Shown: positions 17,443 through 28,442, counted from the stretch's first letter. The stretch is 64,000 nt of DNA from Ephydatia muelleri (GCA_013339895.1 JABACO010000001.1:26092208-26156207), one strand, 5' to 3'. Translations and numbers: made by a program. The notes: generated by a model not told the origin, from the letters alone.

Positions 17443-18643
17443 GGCACTTATGCAGTTTCCCCCCCCCCCCCCACTTTAATTAATTGAATTCTAGAAATAT
17501 TGAAAAAATAATTTCCTGCGTAGTGAAATCCAGCTGTCACTGCGACCGCATAATCATGTTTAAATCTATAGTGAAATCCAGCTGTCGTTGCTACCGCCAT
17601 TTTACTACGATGGCTGCATTACCTGTTCCCGTTCTGGCTCCTGCTGTGTTTCCCACTCCGGATCTCCACGACTTCAAATATTCCGACCTCTTCAAGGCTA
17701 CGGAAGACGAGATAAGTGCAATTGCATGGTGCCAGAACAACGGCCTCATAGCTAAGGACAAAATGTGCGCTTCTTGTGGTAGTCCGACGGCATTGAGGGA
17801 AAGAGATACGGTCAATAATAAGGGGTTTTATTTCAGGTGTACTCTTAGAAGCTGTAGAAAAGAGATTAGTGTACGTAAAGATACATGGTTTGAAGGGTCT
17901 CATTTACGGATAGCTACTATTATTCAATTTGTTTATTTTTGGTGTAGGGACTACGTTATTCAAGACGAACTACAGTTTCAGCTAGGGATCGAAGGAGAAC
18001 ACACCATAGTCGACTGGAAGAACTTTTGTAGGGATATTTGCTTGGAGTACTTTATTAGGAATCCAGTCGTCATAGGAGGACCAGGACAGACGGTAGAAAT
18101 CGACGAATGTTTGTTAGTGCGCAGGAAGTACAACGTCGGACATCAAGTGAGAGAGCAATGGGTTTTTGGAGGATACGACGTCGCAACGAAAGTACGATTC
18201 ATGGTTCCAGTCGATCGCAGAGATGCAGCAACTCTACTTCCTATCATACAAAAGTACATCGCACCTGGAACTACTATAATCTCGGACCTCTGGGCGGCAT
18301 ATACACTCGGATACCAGCATCTCACCGTTAATCACAGTTTAAACTTTGTAGATCCAACCACAGGAGCATGCACTAATCACATAGAAAGCGTATGGCAAAA
18401 AGCTAAGCAGAAACATAAACAGCGATACGGGACACATAGGGAACTTTTACACACGTATTTAGCGGAATTTATGTGGAGACAAAGATTTGGATGTAGCTTT
18501 CATGACTTCGTAGCACATGTTAGGGCATTTTATCCAGTGTAGATTTATTCGTTTTGTATTGTTTGAAATGTATTCATGATACCGTAAATGTTATGATACC
18601 GTTAATCGAATAATAAAGTGGGGGGGGAAACTGCATAAGTGCC
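17443..18643 (+). mobile_element. Merlin-superfamily DNA transposon (Merlin-2), complete
   Basis: A compact element of 1201 bp with ends GGCACTTATGCAGTTTCCCC and its complement, each followed inward by a C or G run and ACTTTAATT / AATAAAGT. The flanks GATCTTCG (17435-17442) and GATCTTCG (18644-18651) are a perfect 8-bp target duplication. It differs from Merlin-1 in TIR sequence and intron content, so it belongs to a different lineage. Confidence 0.9.
17610..18542 (+). CDS. Merlin-2 transposase, single uninterrupted ORF
   Basis: About 310 residues if translation starts at the ATG at 17610 (ACGATGG context); the frame is open back to 17484. A zinc ribbon (CASCGSPTAL ... CTLRSC) lies near residues 55-85. 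The catalytic core follows: QTVEIDECLLVRRKYN (first D), TIISDLWAAYTLGY (second D) and NHIESVWQKAKQK (third acidic residue), ending EFMWRQRFG. The layout matches IS1595/ISXO2-like DDE enzymes and eukaryotic Merlin. There is no stop or frameshift, so it is potentially functional. Confidence 0.87.
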   Translation: MAALPVPVLAPAVFPTPDLHDFKYSDLFKATEDEISAIAWCQNNGLIAKDKMCASCGSPTALRERDTVNNKGFYFRCTLRSCRKEISVRKDTWFEGSHLRIATIIQFVYFWCRDYVIQDELQFQLGIEGEHTIVDWKNFCRDICLEYFIRNPVVIGGPGQTVEIDECLLVRRKYNVGHQVREQWVFGGYDVATKVRFMVPVDRRDAATLLPIIQKYIAPGTTIISDLWAAYTLGYQHLTVNHSLNFVDPTTGACTNHIESVWQKAKQKHKQRYGTHRELLHTYLAEFMWRQRFGCSFHDFVAHVRAFYPV

Positions 18644-18771
18644 GATCTTCGTCTCGAATTTGTCACGTAGGTATGTTACACGTGATGGAATACAATGTTG
18701 CATGTGTTCTAATATTCAATAGAAACGAGTGAAGTAACACCTCTGGCAAGAATACCCTCCGCAAATAGTGT

Positions 18772-18880
18772 GTGTGCGCGTGTCTCGTGTCTGTGTGTGT
18801 GTGCGTGTGTGTGTGTGTGTGGCGGTGTGTGTGCGTGTTATGTGCGTGTGTGTGCGTGTGTGTGTGTCACGGTGTGTGTG
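18772..18880. repeat. GT-rich microsatellite
   Basis: Imperfect (GT)n with interspersed GC and TA steps. ORFs across it are artefacts of the repeat. Confidence 0.85.
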
Positions 18881-18894
18881 TACCAGTAAATAAA

Positions 18895-19805
18895 GCACTT
18901 CCTTATAATGATGACCTCGCGTCACCAAGATCTGTCATCTCTCGCGGTAGTAGAACACCTCCAGTAGATCATGACGTCAAATCACTTGTCGCCAATGAGA
19001 TGACCAAAGTGAATGAAAAATGGAGGGAAATTGAGTACCCTTGAAATCAAAGTGCAGGCGTTAGAGGCTGATAAAGGGACTTGTACATCAGAGGCCCCAG
19101 CAGAGCCTGCAAAAAGGAAAAGACGTACTCCGTTGTGTCTTCAGGTTTGCCAAGTTAAATTAGCAGCCATTCATGTGCTCAATGCATGCATGCTTTCAAT
19201 CGAGTAGAGCAGTGTACACAAACTTTTAAAATCTTTCGATGAAGGTTCACAACTCAGAACCGAAGAGCCGTAAGCAAGCATGCATGCTTTTGTAAATTCT
19301 GCTAAAATTTTTATTCACATGCATATAGTTTGGAAAGTCCCCACAACGAAGGAGTTTGTAAGACTTCATCAGGAATAGAAGTACAGTGTAAGTCACATGT
19401 TCTGTTCCAATTCATTCATTTGTTTGATTTATTCAATAGCTACTGATGACCGCCAAAGACGAATAAGCGCGCGAGCAAGGCAGCAAAGGGTACGTTGTGA
19501 TATAATCATAGCGTTACGAATGTAGTGTCATTAACTAGCTTTGGGAGCGCCGCAGTAAAGTCCTTACAAATGAAGAAATGGAGGCATGGAAGTCCATTGC
19601 AATTGGCATGATGTCGGAGGAAGAAACTACGGGTGATGGGAAAATAGAAAGAAGACGGCCTAGCTGGAGATCGGAAGAATACACAATTGGATGGATGAGC
19701 TGGATAGACGGGGAACAGACACATGGAAAGTGGCCAGGAAAGAAAGGATTGATGGATCTCTTCTCCAGTTACAGGCCCCAGCTGGTTTGCAAGCCTGGAT
19801 GGTGA
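18895..19805 (+). pseudogene. Transposon-associated coding fragments with splice-like junctions
   Basis: Segments on the plus strand look like exons of one protein: a coiled-coil-like piece (SLVANEMTKVNEKWREIE, then VQALEADKG), a basic piece (AKRKRRTP), a short basic exon (DRQRRISARARQQR before GTACGTTG), and a terminal exon from about 19542 (RLWERRSKVLTNEEMEAWK ... MSEEETTGDG ... RRRPSWRSEEY) ending at the stop near 19803. The acidic-then-PSWRS ending resembles C-termini of uncharacterised repeat-encoded proteins in lower animals; I cannot name the family. It is probably cargo or transposase of the candidate large element. Confidence 0.3.
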
Positions 19806-20489
19806 AAACCTAGCCGCGAACACTGAGACTTTAATTTGGTGGCATCTCAGATCGTGTGCTCATGCATTGTATTTACATGTACCTGCATATACGTTTTGAT
19901 TTGATTAATTTTCTTTTCCTACTATTATAAAAATAAAAATAAGAACATGCGATCGTCATAACGCGTCATAAATATGCGGAGTTATACAGAGATAGTTTCG
20001 TGTTGCATTCACTCTAAATATGCTTGTTGTACGCTTGTTATCATCTCCATACACGGCGTTATACACAGTTGTTATCCATAAGTTATACACTAGAGTGTAA
20101 GACAGTCTCCTTCCACTAGTTATCCACTGCTGTAACACCGTGTTTACCGCAAGTGTTAAACACGTGTAAGCAGAGTGCATACACGCATTCTACACGGTCG
20201 GAAAACATTTAATTGGCACAGTGGTAGGAGACAAGTCTTGTCTTGAAGATTGGCATACAGCAAACGTTTCTACATTGCCGTGATCAGCACATATATGAGC
20301 AGTGTCATGACAGCATGTTTAATAATCACTAATAATATGGTCTAAACGATCTACAGTACGGATAAATGATGCACGCGTGTGTGTATGTATGTGTGGGTTC
20401 ATTTACGTCTGGGAGCAAACGATACTGGGTGCATGGGTTGGGATCCTACGTTGTCATGACAACTGATTATAATAATGTTACTTATCCTC

Positions 20490-21164
20490 CCCCTCCCTTT
20501 CTCCCCTCCCCTCCCCTCTCCCCTCCCCTTCCCTTCTCCCCTCCCCTCCCCTTCTCCCCTCCCCCCTTCTCCCCTCCACTCCCCTTCTCCCCTCCCTTCC
20601 CCTTCTCCCCTCCCCTCCTCTTCTCCCCTCCCTCCCCTTCTCTCCCCTCCCCTCCCCTTCTCCCCCCTCCCCTCCCCTGCTCCCTCCCCCTCCCTCTCTC
20701 GACCCTCCCCTCCCCGTCTCCCCTCCCCTCCCCTTTTCCCCTCCCCTTCTCCCCTCCCCTCCCCTTCTCCCCTCGCCTCCCCTTCTCCCCTCCCCTCCCC
20801 TTCTCGCCCTCCCCTCACCCTTCTCCCCTCCCCTCCCCTTCTCCTCCTCCCCTTCTCCCCTCCCCTCCCCTTCTCCCCTCCCCTCCCCTCCCCTTCTCCC
20901 CTCCCCCTCCCCTTCCTCCCCGCTCCCCTTCTCCCTTCCCTCCCCTTCTCCCCTCCCCTTCTCCCCTCCCCTTCTCCCCCTCCCCTCCCCTCCCCTCTCC
21001 TCCCCCTCCCTCCCCTTCTCCCCTCCCCTCCCCTTATCGCCTCCCCTCCCCTTCTCTCCCTCCCCCTCCCCTTCTCCCTTCCCCCCCCTTCTCTCCTCCC
21101 CTTCTTCTCTCCTTCTCCCCTCTCTGTCCCTTCTCCTCCCCTCCCCTCCTCTCCCCTCATTTCC
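20490..21164 (+). repeat. Polypyrimidine tract, (CCCCTCCCCTTCT)n-like
   Basis: About 675 bp made almost entirely of C and T on the plus strand, built from CTCCCCTCCCCTTCTCCC-like units. It runs directly into the acceptor TTTCCTGCAG of the 88-bp exon. Long proline/serine or glycine/arginine/glutamate ORFs across it are composition artefacts. Confidence 0.9.
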
Positions 21165-21169
21165 TGCAG

Positions 21170-21257
21170 TGCTCTTGCTATGTAGCTCTAGACAAGATGG
21201 GCAGTACTGGATGGAACCTCAAGGTGGAACTTCAGTCTTTTAACTCCATTGCCACAT
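21170..21257 (+). CDS. 88-bp repeated exon, copy 1
   Basis: Between TTTCCTGCAG and GTACGTAC. It encodes [20 protein letters not shown] and then LQSFNSIAT, a beta-strand-like stretch. Copies at 23379-23466 and 43287-43374 differ by a few bases and keep the frame. It enters in phase 0 and leaves in phase 1. Function is unknown; only the third copy is followed by an extended gene. Confidence 0.5.
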
Positions 21258-21273
21258 GTACGTACAATATGTG

Positions 21274-21313
<40 letters not shown>

Positions 21314-23090
21314 GGGACATATATAAATGCGTTAGCACTTATTCAAGTGCATGTGTGTGCACGTTTGTGTGTACTCACATGTGTGAGTTTGGCTCCATGG
21401 AGACATGTATACACAAAGCCATACAATGGGAGTACAAGAATTAGCAGGTGACCCTTGGCCTCTCTCCTCCCTCCCCTTCCTCACCCCTCACTGTGCATGG
21501 CACAAGTGTGTGCACCTATTGTGGTATTTGTGTGAGTACATGTTAGTGTGTGTGTCCATGGAGACATGTGTGCATATACTGTGCTAATGTTGTATCAATG
21601 TTAGATGGTTGCCATGCCAGCAGCAGGTGTGGTTAATAACCCAGGTTGCCCATATAAGGTGGGTAGGCAGTGTGGAGCATGTGGAGTGCTGGCTCCCTAG
21701 CACTGATCAGAACTGGGACCAGAGGTAGCCGTTGGTTACCTGGGGACCCCAGTCATGATGCTGGTGTGGTTTGAGTTATGCTCCCAAGTTATACCTCCAA
21801 AAGATTATTGGGTTCCCATGTGCAGGGGTGTACAGAACTGAAGGTTAAAATATGGTTTACTACCAGTGTGTGTGGTGTAGCAAATGGTCATTGAGTGTAC
21901 AGAGAGTATACAGAGAGTATACTGAGCTCCGACACATGGTCAGCATTATGGGATTGTGGATGTTAGCATGCAGTAGTTCTTGTGTTGCCATGGTTTCCAT
22001 TGCATAAGGATGCCATTTTGTATCATGTGGTTTGTAGAGCTGCAACAACACATGATGTCATAGCAGAAGGGCCCAGACCTAAACCAGCATTGCATAATGG
22101 CTGTCGGATTCAATGCTAATTCCCAACGGCACATTTGTGTGTGTGAAGACATGTGCATATTTCAATAGCACATCACCATGGTTACATATGTCTCTGCCTC
22201 ACCTACGGTGTCCGTCCTACCTTCCTTACTTAACCCTGTCCATCTCCATGACGTCATCCCTCTCTTCCGTTGTGGCATAGTGTTAGAATGTACATGGGCA
22301 AGCATCTACATCTTTAGTCTCTCTTGCTGTTTCTAAATGGTCTGGGGACCTTCAAATAGCAGTCCCACTACATCCATGACACTTGCAAGTTCCACTTGCT
22401 CACAATACCATGCAGATCCAGTAAGCTGTCAAAAGGGAGTGGAAGCTCTCTCAGTTGCTACTGGAGTCACCCTTACCTCACCTCACCACCACCTCATCTC
22501 ACCTCTTCCTCTCTATGTCAACATCACACTCCACTCCCTCCTCCCCACCATGTAGTAAAGGTCATGCCCACCTCACCGTCACATCACCCTCACCTCATCA
22601 CACCACACCCACTATGTTAACATCACAACACCAGAACTGTATGGACCACCACCTGACTACTGGTTATTGTCCCCTACCTCTTCCCCAGTCCCATGTCACT
22701 TCCTCCCCTTTCCACCAGACACTCCAGGGGTTACACTGCTACTCTGGATGGCTGGATTCTCACAACATGCTCCACCAGTTGACCTCAGAGAACCTCCTGT
22801 GTTCCCACTACTGGCTCCACCCCCTTCCCACCATCAGCCAGGACATGTGTCAGGGCAGCTTGTGTGCTCTGGGACCATATAAGGTGAGGTGAGCAATAAC
22901 ATGCCAGACATACACCTATACTCATGCACACACATGCACAATGCCAACATGTAGTTCACACATCGCACCCACACACCTCTTCATCTACCTCCCATTGGCT
23001 TCGTCTACTAAGTTAGCATTATGGATGAATACGCATGGCTGTTCAGTACATATCGGAGTGCAGGTATAAAGTACATCTGAGGATGATATG
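21258..23090. other. Decayed gene-segment copy and GT repeat
   Basis: A (GT)n run at 21280-21311 follows the exon. At 22640-22890 there is a possible degenerate exon (LLLWMAGFSQHAPPVDL) with similarity to 40580-40740 (CYAGFSQHNM). No continuous coding gene can be drawn, so this looks like an eroded paralogue of the gene at 43.3-47.3 kb. Confidence 0.35.
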
Positions 23091-24540
23091 TATGGTCTAA
23101 ACAATCCACACTACTGTATGGACAACACTAGTGGTTGTTGTCATGACAACAGATTATTCTTTAGCGTACTCATCCTACTATCCCTCTTCTCCTCCCCTTC
23201 CTCCCCTCTTCTCCCCTCCCCCTTCTTCCCTCCCCTCCTTCCCTTTCTCCTTTCCTCTCTCCCCCTTTTCTCCTCCCTTCGCCATCTTCTTTTTTTCTCC
23301 TCTTCTCTTCTCCCCTCCCCTCCTTCCCTTTCTCCTCTTCTCTCCTCCCCTCCCCTCCCCTCCCCTCATTTCCTGCAGTGCTCTTGCTATGTAGCTCTAG
23401 ACAAGATGGGCAGTACTGGATGGAACCTCAAGGTGGGACTTCAGTCTTTTAACTCCATTGCCACATGTACGTACAATATGTGTACATGTGTGTATGTGTG
23501 TGTGTATGTGTGTGTGTGTATGTTGGAGCAAATAGCTTCCACTCAGTATATATGTCTGCAGGTTGTGCATATTCAGGTGTGTGCCTACACGTTTAATTGT
23601 GTGTACATGTTTGTGTGTTTGTGTTTGTGTGTGCATGTTTGTGTGTACATGTTTGCGTGCAGGCATTATGTTTGTGTGAGCATGCATACAATGCAGTACA
23701 AGAATTAGCAGGTGACCCATGACCATTCAGACCTCTCTCCTCCCTCTACCGCTCCCTCCCTTCCTCACCCCTCACTGTACATGGCACAAGTGTGTGCACC
23801 TATTCTGGTATTTGTGTGGGTACACGATAGCTAGTTCCCAAAGGCACCTGTGTGTGTTACATGTAGTCAGTTCGCGTGTGTGTGTATGTGTGTGTCCATG
23901 CGCATGGAGACATGTGTGCTATTGTTGTATCAATGTTAGATGGTTGCCATGCCAGCAGCAGGTGTGTTTAATAACCCAGGTTGCCCATATAAGGTGGGTA
24001 AGCAGTGTGGAGCATGTGGAGTGCTGGCTCCCTAGCACGGATCAGTACTGGGACCAGAGGTAGCCATTGCTACCTGGGGACCCCAGTCATGATGCTGGTG
24101 TGGTTTTGGTTGTGTGGATGTAGTTGTGTCCCAAGTTATACCTCCAAAATATTATTGGGTTCCCATGTGCAGGGGTGAACAGAACTGAAGGTTAAATAAA
24201 GCTACTAGTATACTGAGCCCGTCCACATGGTGGTGCTTATGTTGCCATGGTTGCCATTACATAGTGACATCATTTTGCATCATGTGGTTCATACAACTGC
24301 AACAACACATGATGTCATAACAGAAGAGCCCAGACCGATACCACATTGCAAATCAAAGGAGTGTGATCCAAAATGGCTGTCGATTCAAAGCTAGTTCCCA
24401 AAGGCACCTGTGTGTCTGTGAGTGTGTGTGAAGAGATGTGCATATTTCAATAGAACATCACCATGGTTACATATGTCTCTCCCTCACCTAGCTGTGTCCG
24501 TCCTATCTTCATTACATAGCCATGTCTCCATGATGTCATC
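23091..24540 (+). repeat. Duplicated segment, unit 2
   Basis: Same layout as 20336-22200: tag, shorter polypyrimidine tract (23178-23376), 88-bp exon (23379-23466), GT-rich DNA, the CCAGCAGCAGGTGTG block and the TACCTGGGGACCCCAGTCATG block. Confidence 0.75.
23379..23466 (+). CDS. 88-bp repeated exon, copy 2
   Basis: Nearly identical to copy 1 (VGLQSF instead of VELQSF), with the same TTTCCTGCAG acceptor and GTACGTAC donor. Confidence 0.5.
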
Positions 24541-24634
24541 CTTGTGTGTTGGTGCATAGAGACCCCAGCTGATCATTTAAGGTGAGGTGAGCAACACGTG
24601 TGCACACACACACATACACCTATACACATATCAC

Positions 24635-24763
24635 ATGTCCCTTGAGGAGAGCCAGGTGGTCATGCTGCGCTGCAAGCTCATTGGCTGGCTCAGCTGTGGG
24701 GAGAGACGGATGGAGTTGCTTGGTGGTGAAGGAGTTAAATGCTTCTGTGCAGAGCAGCCATGA
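24635..24763 (+). CDS. Short ORF, possibly an isolated exon
   Basis: A 42-codon ORF beginning MSLEESQVVMLRCKLIGWLS and ending in GVKCFCAEQP. Its composition is protein-like, unlike the surrounding microsatellite ORFs. No family is recognised. It lies downstream of duplicated segment 2 and may be a further exon of the same eroded gene. Confidence 0.3.
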   Translation: MSLEESQVVMLRCKLIGWLSCGERRMELLGGEGVKCFCAEQP

Positions 24764-25262
24764 TAACCTTGTACCTTGTATTGTGACCACACCCAATCCA
24801 GGTAGTTTGTGGACTACATATGCGTACATGTATTTGTGTCATGTGTAAGTGTGAATTTGTGTACGTTTGTACATGTGTGTAATGTGTGTGTGTGCAATGT
24901 GCATGTGTGTGTATGTGTGTGTACGATGTACATTTGTGTATGTGTGACATCATATCTGAGGTGTGAGGCATCTATTTCAACCACACCCACTGTCGAAGGT
25001 GCTCCAAGGGGAGGCACCCACTGCACATATCCATTGCCAGCAAGTATCTGTGCTCTATTAAGTGCACACCACTATGTATCTTTTGGGTTGTCATCACCTG
25101 CTCATCCACTGGCTGCCATCTTGGACCCTGTCAGGATTGATCTCACCTGGGAAGAAGTGGGAGGTGCCCTCACACTGCTGTGTGGTGTTTTCACATCATC
25201 ACATCTCACTCCACTTCCTGAAATGCATTTATTATTCCCATGTGGTGATGGGACAATGACTG

Positions 25263-25320
25263 TGGAGCATGTGTTTGAGTGTGGCACTAGTTTAGTGCCA
25301 CACTCAAACACATATGCTCC
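25263..25320. repeat. Short near-perfect palindrome
   Basis: Arms of about 26 bp (GAGCATGTGTTTGAGTGTGG and its complement) surround a 3-bp loop (GTT). It could form a hairpin, and may be a tiny MITE or a local inverted duplication. Confidence 0.75.
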
Positions 25321-25404
25321 AGTCCAATCATTGTTCAGTGGCTTCCTTCACCTGGCATGGCTTGTAGTCACTGTTTTGCCACACCCACAAGGAGCATGTT
25401 GGTG

Positions 25405-26045
25405 CAGAGGCGGCGGAAGGTATTTACGATTGGTCAGGCCCATAATTAATTAACTTAGTGCCCCACCCACATTCATAAATCCCCCAAAATTATCAGCCAT
25501 AACTTTAGGAGTACAAAATCAGATGAATTAGTAGCAGTGACCAAAAACTTTCTCTCGGCTTTCATTTCCGCTAATGAACTCCTTTGCGATGTCAGTAAGA
25601 TTTATTTCATCTGTAAGCTCCTTTTGAACATGTTTAAAAGTCATTAGGTTGTTCATCCTCTCCTGTGTCATTGTCGATCGTAAGTACGACTTCACTTGCC
25701 ACATAGCGCTAAATGATTGCTCACTTGTGGAGTTGGTTTTCATTTTTGCAATTCACCAATATCCTTGCATTTCGAAGGGTGTGTTACAGTCATCTCCAAA
25801 GCCTCTTTGTGGAATAGGCTGGCCTCATGTTTTCGAAAAGAGTTAGTGGCATCCTTCCAGTTGCAAAAGCCTCTTGAGGTCTGAAATGGTGATAATGCAC
25901 TGATTCAATGAAATATGAATAAAAACTTACAAATGATGGATCTCCTTTTGCTGTTACATCCCGCTTCAACTTTCCTTCAGACACCGCTCTTGCACAGATG
26001 CCACACAATTAATACAGTATCCTTTTCTTCATTGTAATGCAGCCA
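25405..26045 (-). mobile_element. hAT-like transposon remnant
   Basis: The left edge reads CAGAGGCGGCGGAAGG, a typical hAT terminus. On the minus strand, 25528-25743 encodes the C-terminal dimerisation motif (SFSAMWQVKSYLRSTMTQER, then MNNLMTF), and 25790-26008 encodes a Cys-containing N-terminal piece (MCGICARAVSEGKLKRDV) like the zinc finger of TTF-type hAT proteins. The central catalytic region is missing and the right terminus was not found. Copy B of the surrounding duplication (about 48385-48490) lacks this insertion. Confidence 0.65.
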
Positions 26046-26897
26046 TGACCAGTTGATCAAGATCGGGTTCCCAGCCCATTGCATGTCATCGAGGGACTGG
26101 AGTTCAGGTATATTTGTCATGACAGCTGGCATGGGGGCATGGGGGCATGGGAGGAAGAGTACCGTTTGTCGGAGGGTCGATTTAGTGGTGAGGGATGCTG
26201 GGTACTGGGCGGGGCATGCAAACTGAACATACTTGCATGTCTGTTAAAAACACACCCACTCATGATCATGTTACATTTAATGTCCCAACCCCAAAAGTTG
26301 AGAATGCAAGGATATGCAGGTGTTCATCAGGGTTTGTTGAGGTGTGTGTGTGTGTGTGCGAGCATGTGAACACTAACTCCAGACACCCTTGCAAAGAGAA
26401 TGAGTGCATTAATATTGGTTCGTCCTACTCCAAAATAAGTTCACAACATTGATACACAGAACACACATGTAAGGGAAGTCGTAGATCACAATTCATTTAT
26501 TTTTATTCTGAAATCAAATTGTGAGTACTATAATGCATGCATTTGTATGTGTGCCTATGCGTGCATGTACATGTATATACAGAATGTGTGAGGTATGCAC
26601 CAATAACCTACAGCTAAACTGCGCCAGTATTACTTGTATGCATGAAAACAGAACTGACTGCAGCACTGAACAGATAGTGAAGATACACCATAACCTGGTA
26701 CACTTCTATTAGTGTAAACATAGAACTGAGAAGCTGAAGTGCCATTGCCAAGACATCACATTATCATCACACACCCATCTATTCAAGCTCTGCCCACCTC
26801 ATCTTCCATACCATACCATACCATATGAATTGACCATCCCAAGTTCCTCTACCTACTGCTTTGTAGTAGTCTGGTAGTCATGGGCAACCTCTGTGAT

Positions 26898-27022
26898 GCA
26901 TGGAGGCTTGGCAACAATAGCGAACAAGAGTTCTTCACACATCTTTTGAATGCTGCACAGTCTGAAGTTAATAACACTAAGTGGAGGAACTCTTGTTCAC
27001 TATTGTTGCCAAGCCTCCATGC
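26898..27022. mobile_element. Inverted-repeat element (MITE-like), copy A
   Basis: Arms starting GCATGGAGGCTTGGCAACAA and its complement, about 42 bp each, surround a central segment. The equivalent in copy B is at 49369-49474, with diverged inner arms. Confidence 0.6.
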
Positions 27023-27540
27023 ATAAATATAGAGCCACGATTTTAGATTTAAAACAGCTGCATGGCCCGTTGAAAATTTTGGATCCAAGCTGCTTTTATA
27101 CGCAAAGTCCTAGCGCTGCCGATTAACGCCGGAATATTTTTTGTTAAAATTAACTAAAGTAGAGCTGTCCAATATCCACTACATGAGGCAGCAGAGGAAT
27201 GTGAGGTAGCAGGAAGGAGGGTTTCAACAACATTATATGAAGCCGTGAAAATGAATAACGTCTATTTGGTATAATGTTTCAAAGGGTCTGGAACAATTCT
27301 TTGGTAAATTCTAAACACATCTTTGATGCAGATGTGCGTTAAACGGTTAAGCTATGTCGGTTGTTCCATACCATCGTCCAGCGCAAGCCAATAGAGACGC
27401 CTGAAGTTGACCTATATAGTAATCCTTCCCAATAAGGCATGCAGTATGAGTGAAACCAACTATTTCAGCAGCTAGTTAATTAAGACGCTGAATTATGCTT
27501 ACATGTTATACCGTTGCACGGTAACAATATTCTCAACAAC

Positions 27541-27625
27541 GATCGTTTACACAGCGATGACGTCATCCCCTACTCTGACATCATGGCGGCAGAATGGCGG
27601 CACGCTCGTCCAGTAACATAAAATA
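27541..27625 (+). promoter_or_regulatory. Putative promoter region with CRE, copy A
   Basis: Contains the palindromic CRE TGACGTCA (27558-27565), a second TGACATCA and two GGCGGC boxes (CATGGCGGCAGAATGGCGGC). The block is strongly conserved at 50045-50125 upstream of the paralogous gene, which supports a regulatory role. No TATA box is evident. Confidence 0.4.
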
Positions 27626-28291
27626 GTGCGAATTGAGGGGAATTTGTTGCTCGAATAACTCGACTATCTATTAAATAGGTGTTTTGAAAAGGCACGCATA
27701 TACATACATGTTCGTTCAATAATGTAATAGATGAAATAGATGATTCGTCTAGGGATGCGAAAGAGATCACAGCATTGCCTGATAGTTGTTCTTTCATTTT
27801 CTTTCCAGGAAACTTGAGATTCTTGTTCACGGGGCAAACTATATGAATGATTCCCACTCCTTTCATAACTATATCCATATTTATTCATGCCATATCATTC
27901 ATACCAACAATCACTGTACATTTAATTACCCGTTTTTATGTCGGGGATGGTGCATTACGTCAATGTTTACTCCTTAGAGCAGATGACGCTGGAGCCATGG
28001 CTGCGAAGAATGGAACGGAGAACGATGGAGAAGATTGTAAAGAAGCACGTGAAGAGCATCATCGACCAGGACGTAGCGGTGAGGACGATGACAATAAACA
28101 AACCTGTTTGTCAGAACAGAGCAAGACGATCAGCTTAAACGTTCTCCTCCTCTGCGCTTCAGACGACAGTAGAGTAGCGACCAGCCGTACGTTTACCGCG
28201 AGAGCAATCACCGAAAGTGTAGCTATTTTGAAACTAGATATCCAGAGAGAATTTCACGTGCCTGTATATGATCAGAAACTGTCATTTGGCT

Positions 28292-28442
28292 CACAGGGAA
28301 AAAAAGCGTCGAATCATTTAGAAATCATTGCGTGATTGAACAGAAAATCACACGAAAATCAATAGAAGCGTGTGATTTTTGTGTGATTTTCTGTTCAATC
28401 ACGCAATGATTTCTAAATGATTCGACGCTTTTTTTCCCTGTG
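28292..28442. mobile_element. 151-bp MITE in the ubiquitin-like exon
   Basis: Nearly the whole element is palindromic. It begins CACAGGGAAAAAAAGCGTCG and ends with the complement. It is flanked by GCT on both sides (28289-28291 and 28443-28445), and copy B at about 51861 has the uninterrupted empty site TTTGGCTGTACTG. A 3-bp duplication and CAC..GTG ends fit a CACTA-like family, but the assignment is tentative. Confidence 0.88.

Larger units (their letters stand above)
16270..20180. mobile_element. Candidate large DNA transposon with subterminal TGTATAAC motifs
   Basis: Around 16285-16485 the motif GTATAAC or TGGATAA occurs several times mainly in forward orientation. Around 19978-20130 the same motifs occur as GTTATACA or GTTATCCA, that is, inverted. 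Such clusters of short inward-facing motifs are typical transposase-binding subterminal repeats. Between them lie protein-coding fragments (16632-17157 minus; 18900-19805 plus) and the nested Merlin-2. I could not define exact termini or a target duplication. Confidence 0.4.
20336..22200 (+). repeat. Duplicated segment, unit 1
   Basis: Starts with the TATGGTCTAAACGATCTACA tag, then a polypyrimidine tract, the 88-bp exon, a GT repeat and a block with GGTTGCCATGCCAGCAGCAG and ACCAGAGGTAGCC. The same order recurs in unit 2 (23091-24540), about 2.2 kb downstream. Confidence 0.75.

Noticed and set aside
16325..20130. TTATCCAC / TTATACAC motifs resembling bacterial DnaA boxes
   Set aside because: The context is a eukaryotic transposon-rich region; inverted subterminal transposase sites are a better explanation.
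20366..21451. Long proline/serine-rich ORF (361 codons) and its minus-strand R/G/E-rich partner
   Set aside because: Both are open only because the sequence is a C/T repeat without stop codons; no start context, no family and no constraint.
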